Below, piece after piece: positions 18,294 to 26,538 of a stretch of 64,000 nt of DNA. Position numbers and translations under genes: made by a program. Every line of letters starts with the position of its first letter. The stretch's first letter is position 1. The stretch comes from Spongiactinospora sp. TRM90649 (GTDB lineage: Bacteria; Actinomycetota; Actinomycetes; Streptosporangiales; Streptosporangiaceae). The DNA lies in contig NZ_JARLTC010000006.1 in assembly GCF_029382225.1 (NCBI RefSeq), positions 248,001-312,000 on the forward strand, in the 5' to 3' direction. Below the pieces are notes generated by a model. That model saw only the letters and a list, made by a program, of their open reading frames with translations. It made no database searches and was not told the origin of the DNA.

Positions 18294-19649
18294 TCACATC
18301 CGTTCGAAGCCGCGGAAGAGTTCCCAGTCGGTGACCGCCGCGTCGTAGGCGGCCAGCTCGATCCTGGCGTTGTTGGCGTAGTGCGCGACGACCTCTTCGC
18401 CGAAGGCGGTCCTGGCCACCTCGGAACCCTCCCACAGCAGGGCGGCGTCGCGCAGCGTGTGGGGGACGGTCTCCGCCCCGGACTCGTAGGCGTTTCCGGT
18501 GACCGCGTCCTCCAGGGCGAGCCCCTGGTCGATGCCGTGCAGCCCGGCGGCGACCAGCGCGGCCACGGCGAGGTAGGGGTTCACGTCGCCGCCGGGGACG
18601 CGGTTCTCCACGCGCAGCGAGTCCCCGTGGCCGACCAGCCGCAGTGCGCAGGTGCGGTTGTCGACGCCCCACTTGACGGCCGTGGGCGCGAAGCTGCCCG
18701 GCACGTAGCGCTTGTAGGAGTTGATGTTGGGCGCGTACCAGAGGGTGAGTTCGCGCAGCAGGGCGAGCTGACCGGCGATGAACCGGGTGCCGAGCTCGGA
18801 CAGGCCGTGCGGGCCGTCGCCCGCGAGGATCGGCTCGCCGTCCGCCGAGCGCAGCGAGATGTGCACGTGGCAGGAGTTGCCCTCGCGGGCGTTGGGCTTG
18901 GCCATGAAGGTGATCGACCGGCCCTCCTGGGCGGCGATCTCCTTGGCCCCGTTCTTGTAGACGGAGTGGTTGTCGCAGGTCGTGAGAGCCTCGGCGTAGC
19001 GGAACGCGATCTCGTGCTGGCCGAGGTTGCACTCGCCCTTGGCGGACTCCACGTACAGACCGGCGCCCTCCATGCCGAGCCTGATCCTGCGCAGCAGCGG
19101 CTCGACCCGGGATGTGCCGAGCAGCGAGTAGTCCACGTTGTAGAGATTGGCGGGGGACAGGTCGCGGTAGCCGCGCCGCCAGGCGTCCTCGTAGCTGTCG
19201 TCGTAGACGATGAACTCCAGCTCGGTGCCGACGAACGCCTGCCAGCCGCGCTCGGCCAGGCGGTCGAGCTGGCGGCGCAGGATCTGACGTGGGGAGGCGA
19301 CCACGTCGGAGCCGTCCTCCCAGGTCAGGTCGGCCATCAGCAGGGCGGTGCCGTCCAGCCAGGGGATCCGGCGGAGGGTGGAGAAGTCCGGGCGCATCAC
19401 GAAGTCGCCGTAGCCGCGCGCCCAGGAGGACATGGCGTAGCCGTCCACGGTGTTCATGTCGACGTCGACGGCGAGCAGGTAGTTGCAGCCCTCGGCGGCG
19501 TGCGCGGCGACCTCTTCCAGGAAGAACCTGGCGGACAGCCGCTTGCCCTGCAACCGGCCCTGCATGTCCGTGATGGCCAGCAGTACGGTGTCGATCCGTC
19601 CGGCGGAGACCTCGGTCCGGAGATCGTCGATTGTCAGCGTGCCTGGCAC
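18294..19649 (-). CDS. Glutamine-synthetase-like gamma-glutamylpolyamine ligase
   Basis: 451 aa of the glutamine synthetase fold: ELEFIVYDD (metal-binding Glu), SAKGECNLGQHE, CHVHISLRS, NINSYKR and RVENRVPGGD. The sequence is of the GlnA3/GlnA4/PuuA class, which ligates glutamate to polyamines or ethanolamine rather than making glutamine; the neighbouring PuuC- and PuuD-like genes support this. The GTG at 19649 is chosen because GGAGG sits 4-5 bp before it and family members start at this PGTL position; an ATG at 19661 and a TTG at 19691 lie in frame upstream. It heads the catabolic operon and diverges from a GntR regulator. Confidence 0.8.
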   Translation of the reverse strand: MPGTLTIDDLRTEVSAGRIDTVLLAITDMQGRLQGKRLSARFFLEEVAAHAAEGCNYLLAVDVDMNTVDGYAMSSWARGYGDFVMRPDFSTLRRIPWLDGTALLMADLTWEDGSDVVASPRQILRRQLDRLAERGWQAFVGTELEFIVYDDSYEDAWRRGYRDLSPANLYNVDYSLLGTSRVEPLLRRIRLGMEGAGLYVESAKGECNLGQHEIAFRYAEALTTCDNHSVYKNGAKEIAAQEGRSITFMAKPNAREGNSCHVHISLRSADGEPILAGDGPHGLSELGTRFIAGQLALLRELTLWYAPNINSYKRYVPGSFAPTAVKWGVDNRTCALRLVGHGDSLRVENRVPGGDVNPYLAVAALVAAGLHGIDQGLALEDAVTGNAYESGAETVPHTLRDAALLWEGSEVARTAFGEEVVAHYANNARIELAAYDAAVTDWELFRGFERM

Positions 19650-19663
19650 TCCGCCTCCCATTG

Positions 19664-19678
19664 GGTCAGTACCAGACC
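19664..19678. promoter_or_regulatory. Possible GntR operator
   Basis: The sequence GGTCAGTACCAGACC has inverted GGTC / GACC ends and lies midway in the 71-bp gap between the GS-like gene and the divergent FadR-type regulator. FadR-subfamily repressors often bind TGGT..ACCA dyads, so this is a plausible autoregulated operator; it rests on position and weak symmetry. Confidence 0.3.
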
Positions 19679-19720
19679 ATTGAGTGCCCAAGCGGGGTAT
19701 CTTGTCAAGAGCGGGAGGTG

Positions 19721-20446
19721 ATGTTGAACGAATCGGCGCGCCTGAGCGCGGTGCTGCGGCCCGTCCGCGCGGGCAACGCCTTCGAGGAGACGGTCGAGCG
19801 GCTGCTGCAGGCCATCAAGCTCGGCGTGGTGCCCCCGGGGGAGAAGCTTCCCGCCGAGCGCGAGCTGTCGGCACTGCTCGGCATCAGCCGGGTCACGCTG
19901 CGCGAGGCCATCAAGTCGCTCTGCGAGGAGGGCTACCTCGACGTGCGCCGGGGCCGGTACGGCGGCGCGTTCGTCACCTACCGCGCCCCCGCGCCCGACC
20001 CCGCCGGCCTGCGCAGGGCGCTCGCCGACATGGGCCAGGGCCTCACCGACGCGCTGGACTACCGGATGGCCGTCGAGTGCGGCGCGGCCCAGGTCCTCGC
20101 CGCCTCCCGGCTCGACGACGAACGGCGGGCCACGCTGTGCCGTCGCCTGTCCGAGGTGAACGCCGCGGGGCCCGAGGACTACCGGCGACTCGACACCGCC
20201 TTCCACCTGTCCATCGCCGAGCTGACCGGCTCCGCTCTGCTCGCCTCGGCCTGCGCCGACGCGCGGCTGCGGGTGGCCGACCTGCTCAACGCGATCCCGG
20301 TGCTGCGCCCCAACATCGACCACGCGGCCACCCAGCACCGGGGCATCGTGGCGGCGATCCTTGAGGGCGACCCCGTCGCGGCCTACCGCGCGGTGTCGGA
20401 GCACCTGGAGGGCACCGCCGCGCTGCTGCGCGGATTCCTGGCCTGA
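19721..20446 (+). CDS. FadR-subfamily GntR transcriptional regulator
   Basis: 241 aa. An N-terminal winged helix (LPAERELSALLGISRVTLREAIKSL, with GYLDVRRGRYGGAFV as the wing) is followed by an all-helical FCD ligand-binding domain, whose metal-ligand histidines are visible in DTAFHLSIAELTGS and TQHRGIV. It diverges from the gamma-glutamyl-polyamine operon and is its likely repressor. Three codons compete for the start: GTG 19718, ATG 19721 and TTG 19724; GGAGG at 19713-19717 gives best spacing to the TTG, but the difference is one residue. Confidence 0.85.
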   Translation: MLNESARLSAVLRPVRAGNAFEETVERLLQAIKLGVVPPGEKLPAERELSALLGISRVTLREAIKSLCEEGYLDVRRGRYGGAFVTYRAPAPDPAGLRRALADMGQGLTDALDYRMAVECGAAQVLAASRLDDERRATLCRRLSEVNAAGPEDYRRLDTAFHLSIAELTGSALLASACADARLRVADLLNAIPVLRPNIDHAATQHRGIVAAILEGDPVAAYRAVSEHLEGTAALLRGFLA

Positions 20447-20512
20447 GCGTCCCGGCCCGGGGTTCCCCGGTCCATGGGCACCACGATCCCGGCTTACCAT
20501 CAGAAAGAAGAC

Positions 20513-21295
20513 ATGGGGGACTGGTTCGCGGCGCGCATCGTGGACAGCGGCAGACTGCCGCTGTTCTGCTTCTTCGCGGCCCTGATCCTGGCGTTCGTGT
20601 TCACCCGCATCAACGTCCGGCTCATCCGGGCCCGGGTGCGCTGGTGGTTCTCCAACGTCAGCATGGGCGAGGTGCACGTCCACCACGTCGTCTTCGGCGT
20701 GGTCCTGATGCTCTTCGGCGGCGTCTCCGGGCTGGTCGTGTCGCGGATCTCCGAGGGCTGGTACGCGGTGACCGCCGCGATCCTCGGCGTCGGCGCGGCG
20801 CTGGTGCTGGACGAGTTCGCGTTGATCCTGCACCTGCGCGACGTGTACTGGAGCGAAGAGGGACGCACCTCCGTGGACGCGGTCTTCGTCGCCGTCGCCG
20901 TCACCGGCATGCTGCTCATCGGCCTGCGCCCGCTCGCCTGGGAGATGCCGGACGGCCTGCCCGACATGCCGTTCTTCGCCCCCGGAATCCTGGTGGCCAA
21001 CCTGGCGCTGGCCGTCGTCACGCTGCTCAAGGGCAAGATCTGGACCGGCCTGGTGGGACTGTTCGTCCCGGTCCTGCTGGTCGTCGGCGCGACCCGGCTG
21101 GCCCGTCCCGGCTCGCCCTGGGCGCACTGGTTCTTCGCCCCGGGCGCGCGACGGCCTAAGCCTGGCAAGATGGCTCGTGCGCTGCGCAGGGAGCGGCGAT
21201 GGAGGCGCCCGGTGATCCGCGCCAAGATCGCCGTTCAGGAGTTCGTCTCCGGACGCCATGACCTGCCCTCGCCGATCCGGATCAAGCGCCACTGA
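20513..21295 (+). CDS. Integral membrane protein with intramembrane HxHH motif
   Basis: 260 aa with about six hydrophobic segments and an Arg/Lys-rich C-terminus. The motif VHVHHVVFGVVLM at the start of the second segment is a conserved feature, as I remember it, of an uncharacterised actinobacterial membrane family. The ATG at 20513 is preferred because AGAAAGAAG precedes it; an in-frame ATG at 20474 would add 13 polar residues and has no ribosome site. It is flanked by the GntR and LacI regulators but probably not co-regulated with either. No function can be assigned. Confidence 0.7.
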   Translation: MGDWFAARIVDSGRLPLFCFFAALILAFVFTRINVRLIRARVRWWFSNVSMGEVHVHHVVFGVVLMLFGGVSGLVVSRISEGWYAVTAAILGVGAALVLDEFALILHLRDVYWSEEGRTSVDAVFVAVAVTGMLLIGLRPLAWEMPDGLPDMPFFAPGILVANLALAVVTLLKGKIWTGLVGLFVPVLLVVGATRLARPGSPWAHWFFAPGARRPKPGKMARALRRERRWRRPVIRAKIAVQEFVSGRHDLPSPIRIKRH

Positions 21296-21346
21296 TCGCC
21301 GGCCTGGGCCTCGCCGGTGTAACCGACCACCCGAACGGGGGAAGGC

Positions 21347-22357
21347 ATGCCGCGAGACGCCACACTCGAAGACGTCGCCAGGCAGGCGGGCGTCTCGCTC
21401 GCCACCGCCTCACGCGTGCTCAACGGCAGCACCCGCCAGGTCGGCAGGATCCTGCGCGAACGCGTGGAGGAGGCCGCCACCGAACTCGGCTACACCACCA
21501 ACCGCGCCGCCCAGGCACTCGCCCGCAGCGCCAGCGACATCCTCGGGCTGGTCGTGCACGACCTGTCCGACCCCTACTTCGCCGAGCTGGCCAACGCCGT
21601 CGTCCGCGCCGCCGACGCGCAGCACCTCGCCGTCATGGTCGGCACCACCTTCCGCGACCCGGAGGCCGAGATCGGCTACGTCGCCACGCTGCGCGCCCAG
21701 CGGGTCCGCGCGATCGTGCTGGCCGGCAGCCGGGTGACCGACCACGCCCTGACCGAGCGGCTGCGCGCCGAGCTGATCCGCTTCCACGGCAGCGGCGGCA
21801 GGGCCGTCGTGATCGGTCAGGACCTGCTGGGCGTGGACACCGTCCTGCCGGACAACCGGGGCGGCTCACGGGCGCTCGCGGTGGCCCTGGCCGGGCTCGG
21901 GCACATCCGCTTCGCCGTGCTCACCGGGCCTTCCGCCCTGCTCACCGCCGCGGACCGGGTCGCCGGGTTCGCCGAGGGGCTGGCCTCGCTCGGCCTGCCG
22001 GAGCCGGTGCTGGTCTCCGGTGAGTTCGACCGCGACGGCGGCTATGTGTCCGCGGGCCGCTTATGGGCAGCGGGAACCGGTGTGACTTGCCTCTTCGCCG
22101 TCAATGACGTCATGGCCGTGGGCGCCCTCGCCGCCCTGCGCGACGCCGGGGCCGACGTGCCCGGCGAGATCTCCGTGGCCGGTTTCGACGACATCCCCAC
22201 CCTGCGCGACCTGACCCCCGCGCTGACCACCGTACGGCTGCCGCTCGCCGCGATGGGCCGCCGCGCCGTGGAACTGGCCCTGGGCTCCGCGCCCGTCGTG
22301 GCCGAGCGCGCCACCGCCGAGGTGATCATTCGAGAGAGCACCAGGAGGCTCCCATGA
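21347..22357 (+). CDS. LacI-family transcriptional repressor
   Basis: 336 aa. The N-terminal helix-turn-helix and hinge are intact (LEDVARQAGVSLATASRVLNG), followed by a periplasmic-binding-protein-like sugar domain (ILGLVVHDLSDPYFAELANAV, CLFAVNDVMAVG, VAGFDDIPT). The stop overlaps the next ATG by 4 bp, so the regulator is co-translated with the TIM-barrel isomerase it presumably controls. The effector is likely the isomerase's sugar or inositol substrate. A GGGGGAAGGC stretch precedes the ATG. Confidence 0.85.
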   Translation: MPRDATLEDVARQAGVSLATASRVLNGSTRQVGRILRERVEEAATELGYTTNRAAQALARSASDILGLVVHDLSDPYFAELANAVVRAADAQHLAVMVGTTFRDPEAEIGYVATLRAQRVRAIVLAGSRVTDHALTERLRAELIRFHGSGGRAVVIGQDLLGVDTVLPDNRGGSRALAVALAGLGHIRFAVLTGPSALLTAADRVAGFAEGLASLGLPEPVLVSGEFDRDGGYVSAGRLWAAGTGVTCLFAVNDVMAVGALAALRDAGADVPGEISVAGFDDIPTLRDLTPALTTVRLPLAAMGRRAVELALGSAPVVAERATAEVIIRESTRRLP

Positions 22358-23151
22358 CGTCGCCGTGGCCATTCGCCGTCTCCACGCTCGGCATGCCCGG
22401 ACTCGGGCTCGACGAGGTGTGCAGGGTCGCGAAGAACGCCCGGTGTGACGGGCTGGAGCTGCGGGCGCACCCCGGCACCGGCGTCCGCGCCGGGATGGGG
22501 CACGCCGCGCTGGCCAAGGCACGCGGCCTGCTGGCCTGGGCCGGGCTGACCGCGCTGAGCGTGGCCGGATACGTGAAGATCGCCGCCGACGCGCCCGACG
22601 ACGAGGTGCTCGCCGCGCTGCGGGCCGACATCGGCCTCGCGGCCGACCTGGGGGCGCGCTTCCTGCGCGTCTTCCCCGGCGGCGACGGCGAGCGGGACTG
22701 GGAACCCGCGGCCCGGCGGCTGCGGGCCGTCGCGCCGCTGGCCCGGGAGACCGGGGTCAGGGTGCTGATCGAGACGCACGACTCGCACCCCACCGGCGTC
22801 GCCGTCCGCCGGATCCTGGACGCCACGGGAGAACCGGAGACCACCGGCGCGATCTGGGACGTCCTGCACACCTGGCGGCACGGCGAGACCCCCGCCGCGA
22901 CATACGCGGCCCTGCACGGCCACCTCGGCTACGTGCAGATCAAGGACGCCGCCCCCGACCTCACCCCCGTGCCGCTCGGCGAGGGCGACGTGCCCCTGAC
23001 CGAGGTGCGCGCCGCACTCGCCGAAGGCGGCTACGACGGCTGGATCTCCCTCGAATGGGAACGGGCCTGGCACCCCGAGGTCGCCCCAGTCGAGGAGATC
23101 CTCCCCGCCGCCCGCGCGTGGGCGAAGGATCAGCCGATCTCCGAGGCGTAA
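22354..23151 (+). CDS. Sugar phosphate isomerase/epimerase-like TIM barrel
   Basis: 265 aa AP-endonuclease-2-type TIM barrel. Metal-ligand residues are visible in LIETHDSHPTG, GAIWDVLHTWR, YVQIKDA and WISLEWER. Such enzymes isomerise or epimerise keto-sugars or inosose in sugar and inositol catabolism; the exact reaction is unclear. It is coupled to the LacI regulator through ATGA. Its 3' end overlaps, tail-to-tail, the broken remnant of a second isomerase on the other strand, showing that this locus has been rearranged. Confidence 0.8.
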   Translation: MTSPWPFAVSTLGMPGLGLDEVCRVAKNARCDGLELRAHPGTGVRAGMGHAALAKARGLLAWAGLTALSVAGYVKIAADAPDDEVLAALRADIGLAADLGARFLRVFPGGDGERDWEPAARRLRAVAPLARETGVRVLIETHDSHPTGVAVRRILDATGEPETTGAIWDVLHTWRHGETPAATYAALHGHLGYVQIKDAAPDLTPVPLGEGDVPLTEVRAALAEGGYDGWISLEWERAWHPEVAPVEEILPAARAWAKDQPISEA

Positions 23152-23446
23152 CGTGCGCGCACCGCCGCCACGACCTCGTCGGGGTCGGCCGCCCAGACCT
23201 CCGCGTTGAAGATCTCCACCTCGATGTCGCCGGTGTAACCCGCCGCCGTCACGGCGCCGGTCAGCGGGCGCGGGTCGATCACCCCGACCCGCCCCGGCAG
23301 AGCGGGGAGACCCGCAGCCCCGCGTCGCGGACCAGGTGTCCGCCCGGCTCAGGCCGCATTCGGCCAGGCGGTCGCGCCAGACGCCGATGGCGGGGACGCC
23401 GTGCCGTACGCAACCGGCGACGGCCTCGGCCGGCGTCCACCGCTGA
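23130..23446 (-). pseudogene. Sugar phosphate isomerase/epimerase, internally deleted
   Basis: Reading the minus strand, an N-terminal stretch (WTPAEAVAGCVRHGVPAIGV, then LVRDAGLRVSPLCRGG after a frame change) jumps directly to a C-terminal stretch (VIDPRPLTGAVTAAGYTGDI, then EVEIFNAEVWAADP) ending at a TGA at 23130-23132. Both ends belong to the TIM-barrel isomerase family, but about 180 residues of the barrel are missing. The last 22 bases overlap the intact convergent isomerase gene. It is therefore a true gene relic, not a sequencing slip alone. Confidence 0.7.
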
Positions 23447-23781
23447 CGTAGACGTGCTTGCCCGCCGCCAGCGCCCGCAGGACGGCGGGCGCCCGCGCCG
23501 GGGTGGCCTGGGCGTCGAAGTACACCTCGGCGCGGGGGGTCGGCGAGGGCGCGGTCCAGGTCGGTGGTCCACCTGGTGAGGCCGTGGCTGGTGGTGATCT
23601 CCTTGAGTTCGCCGTCGTCGCGGCCGGTCAGGGTCGGGGCGAGCAGGACGCGGTCGCCGTCGGCCAGCCGTACGCCGCCCCGTTCGTTGATCGCCGGCAC
23701 CGAGCGCAGCAGATGCCGACGGTGGCCCATCCGGCCGGTCACGCCGAACACCCCGTAACCGCCGCGCGGGCATACTGTCAC
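23447..23781 (-). pseudogene. Gfo/Idh/MocA oxidoreductase, N-terminal fragment with frameshift
   Basis: On the minus strand a GTG at 23781 begins a Rossmann N-terminus (YGVFGVTGRMGHRRHLLRSV) with LKEITTSHGLTRWTTDLDRA. At a run of six C the frame changes and the protein resumes as AEVYFDAQATPARAPAVLRA and LAAGKHVY, which is where the EKP motif should follow. It breaks off there and runs straight into the isomerase remnant. About 250 residues are lost. Together the two relics look like a former oxidoreductase-isomerase catabolic operon. Confidence 0.65.
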
Positions 23782-23851
23782 CGTGCGCGGGGAGTACCCG
23801 GCATTGAGGCGGATGGGCCGGGACCGGACGCCGGAGAAGCGGAGGTTCTGG

Positions 23852-24583
23852 ATGACGGCTGACGACGCGGGGACGCGATTTCCGGAGTTCCACGAGCGGC
23901 TGATCTCGGCGGTCCTGCCGTCGGGCGCCCGCGAAGGACTCGCCCTGGCCGGGTGCTACGCACTGCGCGCCCACGGGCTCACCGACCGCCCGTGCGCCGA
24001 CCTGCGCTTCGCCGTCGCCGCCGACGAACCGCTGCCGGAAGTGGCCCGCGCGATGTCCGCCGCCTGGGAGGAGGCCGGATTCGAGGTCTCCCCGGGCGAG
24101 GCCGGCCCACGCGCGATCCGCCTGCTCGTCACCGAACCCGTGGTCACCCCACCCCTCCCCGGCCGGACCTGCGAGATCACCCTCCTCGGCGAGTCCCCGC
24201 TCCGGCCGGCGGCACGGCGCGACGACCTGCCTGTCGTCTCGGTAGAAGACGCGGCCTCGGCTGCTGTGCGAGCCCTCCACGACCGCGGCCTCGCCATTGA
24301 CCTGATCGACGTCGCCGCCCTCTCCACCGTGTTCTCGTTTCGTGAGTTGGAGGGGCTGGCCCGCGCCCGGGACGACGCCTTCTCCCTCCACGAGTTGGTC
24401 ATGCGCCTGGAATTCGCCGCCCTGATCGCCGACCCCGACTTCACCGCCCACGGCATCACCGAAGACCAGACCCACGAAATCCGCCGCTTCGCCTACACCT
24501 GGGCCGAAGACATCAAACTCCGCCGCACCGAAGACGGCGACCTCGACGAGCCCAACTTCGACCTCCCCACCATCGACGACTAG
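23852..24583 (+). CDS. AbiEii-type nucleotidyltransferase, orphan
   Basis: 243 aa. The N-terminus resembles the minimal nucleotidyltransferase fold of the AbiEii/AbiGii toxin family (LALAGCYALRAHGLTDRPCADLRFAV). The usual DxD metal pair at the DLDF position here reads DLRF, with the second Asp replaced, so catalysis is doubtful. The C-terminal half is helical and acidic. GGAGG lies 6-7 bp before the ATG, and an upstream in-frame start at 23783 is less likely. No AbiEi-like antitoxin gene is adjacent. Such solo copies are common in actinomycetes and need not act as toxins. Confidence 0.6.
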   Translation: MTADDAGTRFPEFHERLISAVLPSGAREGLALAGCYALRAHGLTDRPCADLRFAVAADEPLPEVARAMSAAWEEAGFEVSPGEAGPRAIRLLVTEPVVTPPLPGRTCEITLLGESPLRPAARRDDLPVVSVEDAASAAVRALHDRGLAIDLIDVAALSTVFSFRELEGLARARDDAFSLHELVMRLEFAALIADPDFTAHGITEDQTHEIRRFAYTWAEDIKLRRTEDGDLDEPNFDLPTIDD

Positions 24584-24834
24584 TACGAAAACCACGCCCC
24601 TCCCCCCGCATCCCGCCCTCCTAAACGGTGGACGCCCCCCGCCGTACGCCGCCGCGACCCCGCCCACCCCTCCCAGACAGCGGCCCGCCCCGCCGTCCCG
24701 CCCCTGGGATGGTGCGCCCCATCCGGCCGTTGCCGCCGCACCCCCATCCACTGTGGCCGTGCGCACTGTGCTGCGCTGTTCGCGGAATGGGCCTCGCTTG
24801 CGCCTGCGGTGTGAAGGGAGCGATTCTGTCCTGG

Positions 24835-25791
24835 TCAGAATGTGGCGATCGGGTTGACCGGGCTGCCGGATGTGCCGGCGAGGCGGACCGGTGCGACCGC
24901 GAGTTGGAAGTCCCATTGGCCGAGGTCGGCGGCCGTCGTCGTGCACGCCTCCAGGTCGCAGTTGTCGAGCATCCACAGACCCATGGCGACGAGGCTCACG
25001 GCGTGGATCGGCATCAGTACGTCGTCATACCCCGACGGCTGGACGTCCTGGGGGGTGTCGGCGCCGATCAGTGCGACCTTCCGTTCGTGCAGCCACGGCA
25101 GGCAGGACGCATGCCACCCGGCCTGGGTGAAACCGCTGACCGCACCGGTCTCGTGCCGGACGCGGCCATTGCCGGTTCGCAGGAGTACCGCGTCGCCGGG
25201 GCGGACCCGAACGCCCTGACGGCGTTCGGCCTCCTCAAGATCCTCGGGAAACACACCCTGGCCCGGTTCCAGCCACGGCACGTCACGCACGCTCGCGACG
25301 TCCAGCAGGACGCCACGCGTGATGATCCCGTTAGCGGCCGCCGTGACGGAGGCCCACGCCGATCCCGTCTCGGCGTCGACCAGCGAGTGCGATCGGCCGT
25401 TGTACATCATGCCGTCCCAGAAGATGTGGCACGGCGAGTCGATGTGGGTGAGGGTGTTGCCGTGGAACGTGACGCCGAGCCGCTCGGTCGAAAAGCCCCA
25501 GCGCCGGTCGTTGCGGAATCCGGGCGCGGGCATGTTCTCGGCACCGGGCATGTCGGCGGCGCACGGGCACGCCGTCGTCGACCGTTCCATCTCCTCAGGT
25601 ACGGCGACCTCCCACGCGCACGACACGCTCCTGCCGTGGCGCACGGCCCGCGCCGCCGCCAGGCGGACGTCGTCGGTGATGTGGTTCAGCGTGCCGAGCT
25701 CGTCGTCGTCGCCCCACCGTCCCCAGTTCGACAACGCGCCGAAGTATCCGAGCACGTCGTCCTGCGTGGGCATCGGCCGCCCTGTCGTCAT
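24835..25791 (-). CDS. Cyclase-family metal hydrolase (kynurenine-formamidase-like)
   Basis: 318 aa of the cyclase fold (Cyclase_PF04199 type). The metal-binding signature is visible as TFHGNTLTHIDSPCHIFWDG, with a further motif in GVLLDVASV and LIGADTPQDVQP. Members hydrolyse amides or lactones, including N-formylkynurenine; the substrate here is not evident. The ATG at 25791 is preferred because GGAGGAG lies 10 bp upstream; a longer frame to 25917 has no family similarity. The gene stands alone, tail-to-tail with the nucleotidyltransferase over a 250-bp gap. Confidence 0.75.
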   Translation of the reverse strand: MTTGRPMPTQDDVLGYFGALSNWGRWGDDDELGTLNHITDDVRLAAARAVRHGRSVSCAWEVAVPEEMERSTTACPCAADMPGAENMPAPGFRNDRRWGFSTERLGVTFHGNTLTHIDSPCHIFWDGMMYNGRSHSLVDAETGSAWASVTAAANGIITRGVLLDVASVRDVPWLEPGQGVFPEDLEEAERRQGVRVRPGDAVLLRTGNGRVRHETGAVSGFTQAGWHASCLPWLHERKVALIGADTPQDVQPSGYDDVLMPIHAVSLVAMGLWMLDNCDLEACTTTAADLGQWDFQLAVAPVRLAGTSGSPVNPIATF

Positions 25792-25977
25792 CCCAGCATC
25801 GACTCCTCCGGTCACGTGGTCCCGAGGCACCGCAGGCAGGGTATCCCGCTCGCTTCTCCGATGTGACCTCGCCGGGGCCCATGTCGATCGCAGGGGCTCG
25901 GTCGTCGTCGCGGTCAAAGTACATGTGGACGGCGCGGCGCGCCCCTGCGAAGTGGCTTCAATTCGCCTTTTCGGCCA

Positions 25978-26388
25978 TTAGCTGGATTCGGCTTTGGGGC
26001 CGATGATTCCGAGGGTGTCGCCTATCGCGGCCGTTTCGCCTTCCTGGACGACGATCTCCCGGAGGACGCCTGAGGCGGGGGCGACGACCTCTATGTTGAC
26101 CTTGGTGGATTCGACCTCGACCACCGGTTCGTCGGCGTCTACGGCGTCGCCGGGCTTCTTGAGCCAGCGGACGACGGTGCCTTCGGTATCGGATTCGCCC
26201 AGCTTGGGCAGCACGATGTCGGTTACTTCCTGCCCGGCGGTGGGCGTGGGCGTAGGCGACTGCATGGCCGTCGAAGAGGGTGTCGCTGCGGCGATGGCGG
26301 GTGCGAACCCTGCGGAAAGGGACAGTGTCGCGGCGAGACAGGACTCACCGATGATTCGGGGGACGCGCCCCCGCGTGATTTCGAGCAT
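25978..26388 (-). CDS. Small lipoyl/biotinyl-domain protein with apparent signal peptide
   Basis: 136 aa. Residues 52-136 are a complete lipoyl-type hammerhead: IVLPKLGESDTEGTVVRWLK, the lysine hairpin VVEVESTKVNIEV, and APASGVL through GIIG. The first 35 residues look like an export signal (Arg-rich head, hydrophobic LAATLSLSAGFAPAIAAA) followed by a Pro/Thr linker. A lone lipoyl domain outside a dehydrogenase E2 is uncommon, and an exported one more so. An internal ATG at 26265 would give a cytosolic 95-aa lipoyl domain but lacks a ribosome site. No E2, ligase or glycine-cleavage gene is nearby. Confidence 0.65.
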   Translation of the reverse strand: MLEITRGRVPRIIGESCLAATLSLSAGFAPAIAAATPSSTAMQSPTPTPTAGQEVTDIVLPKLGESDTEGTVVRWLKKPGDAVDADEPVVEVESTKVNIEVVAPASGVLREIVVQEGETAAIGDTLGIIGPKAESS

Positions 26389-26538
26389 GGCGATCCATCC
26401 AATACATGGGACGGCGACGCGTGGTTTTCCCGATGCGGTGACCTCCTTATTCAGAGTACATCCGGTTCGCCCCGTTGATTCGTCTCGATTATTTTCCCGT
26501 CGGACGGGTTTGAATTTTAGCGGGATGCCATTGTCGTG

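Noticed and set aside
23783-23851. N-terminal extension of the nucleotidyltransferase
   Set aside because: The 23 extra residues are Arg-rich and the ribosome site GGAGG is placed for the ATG at 23852.
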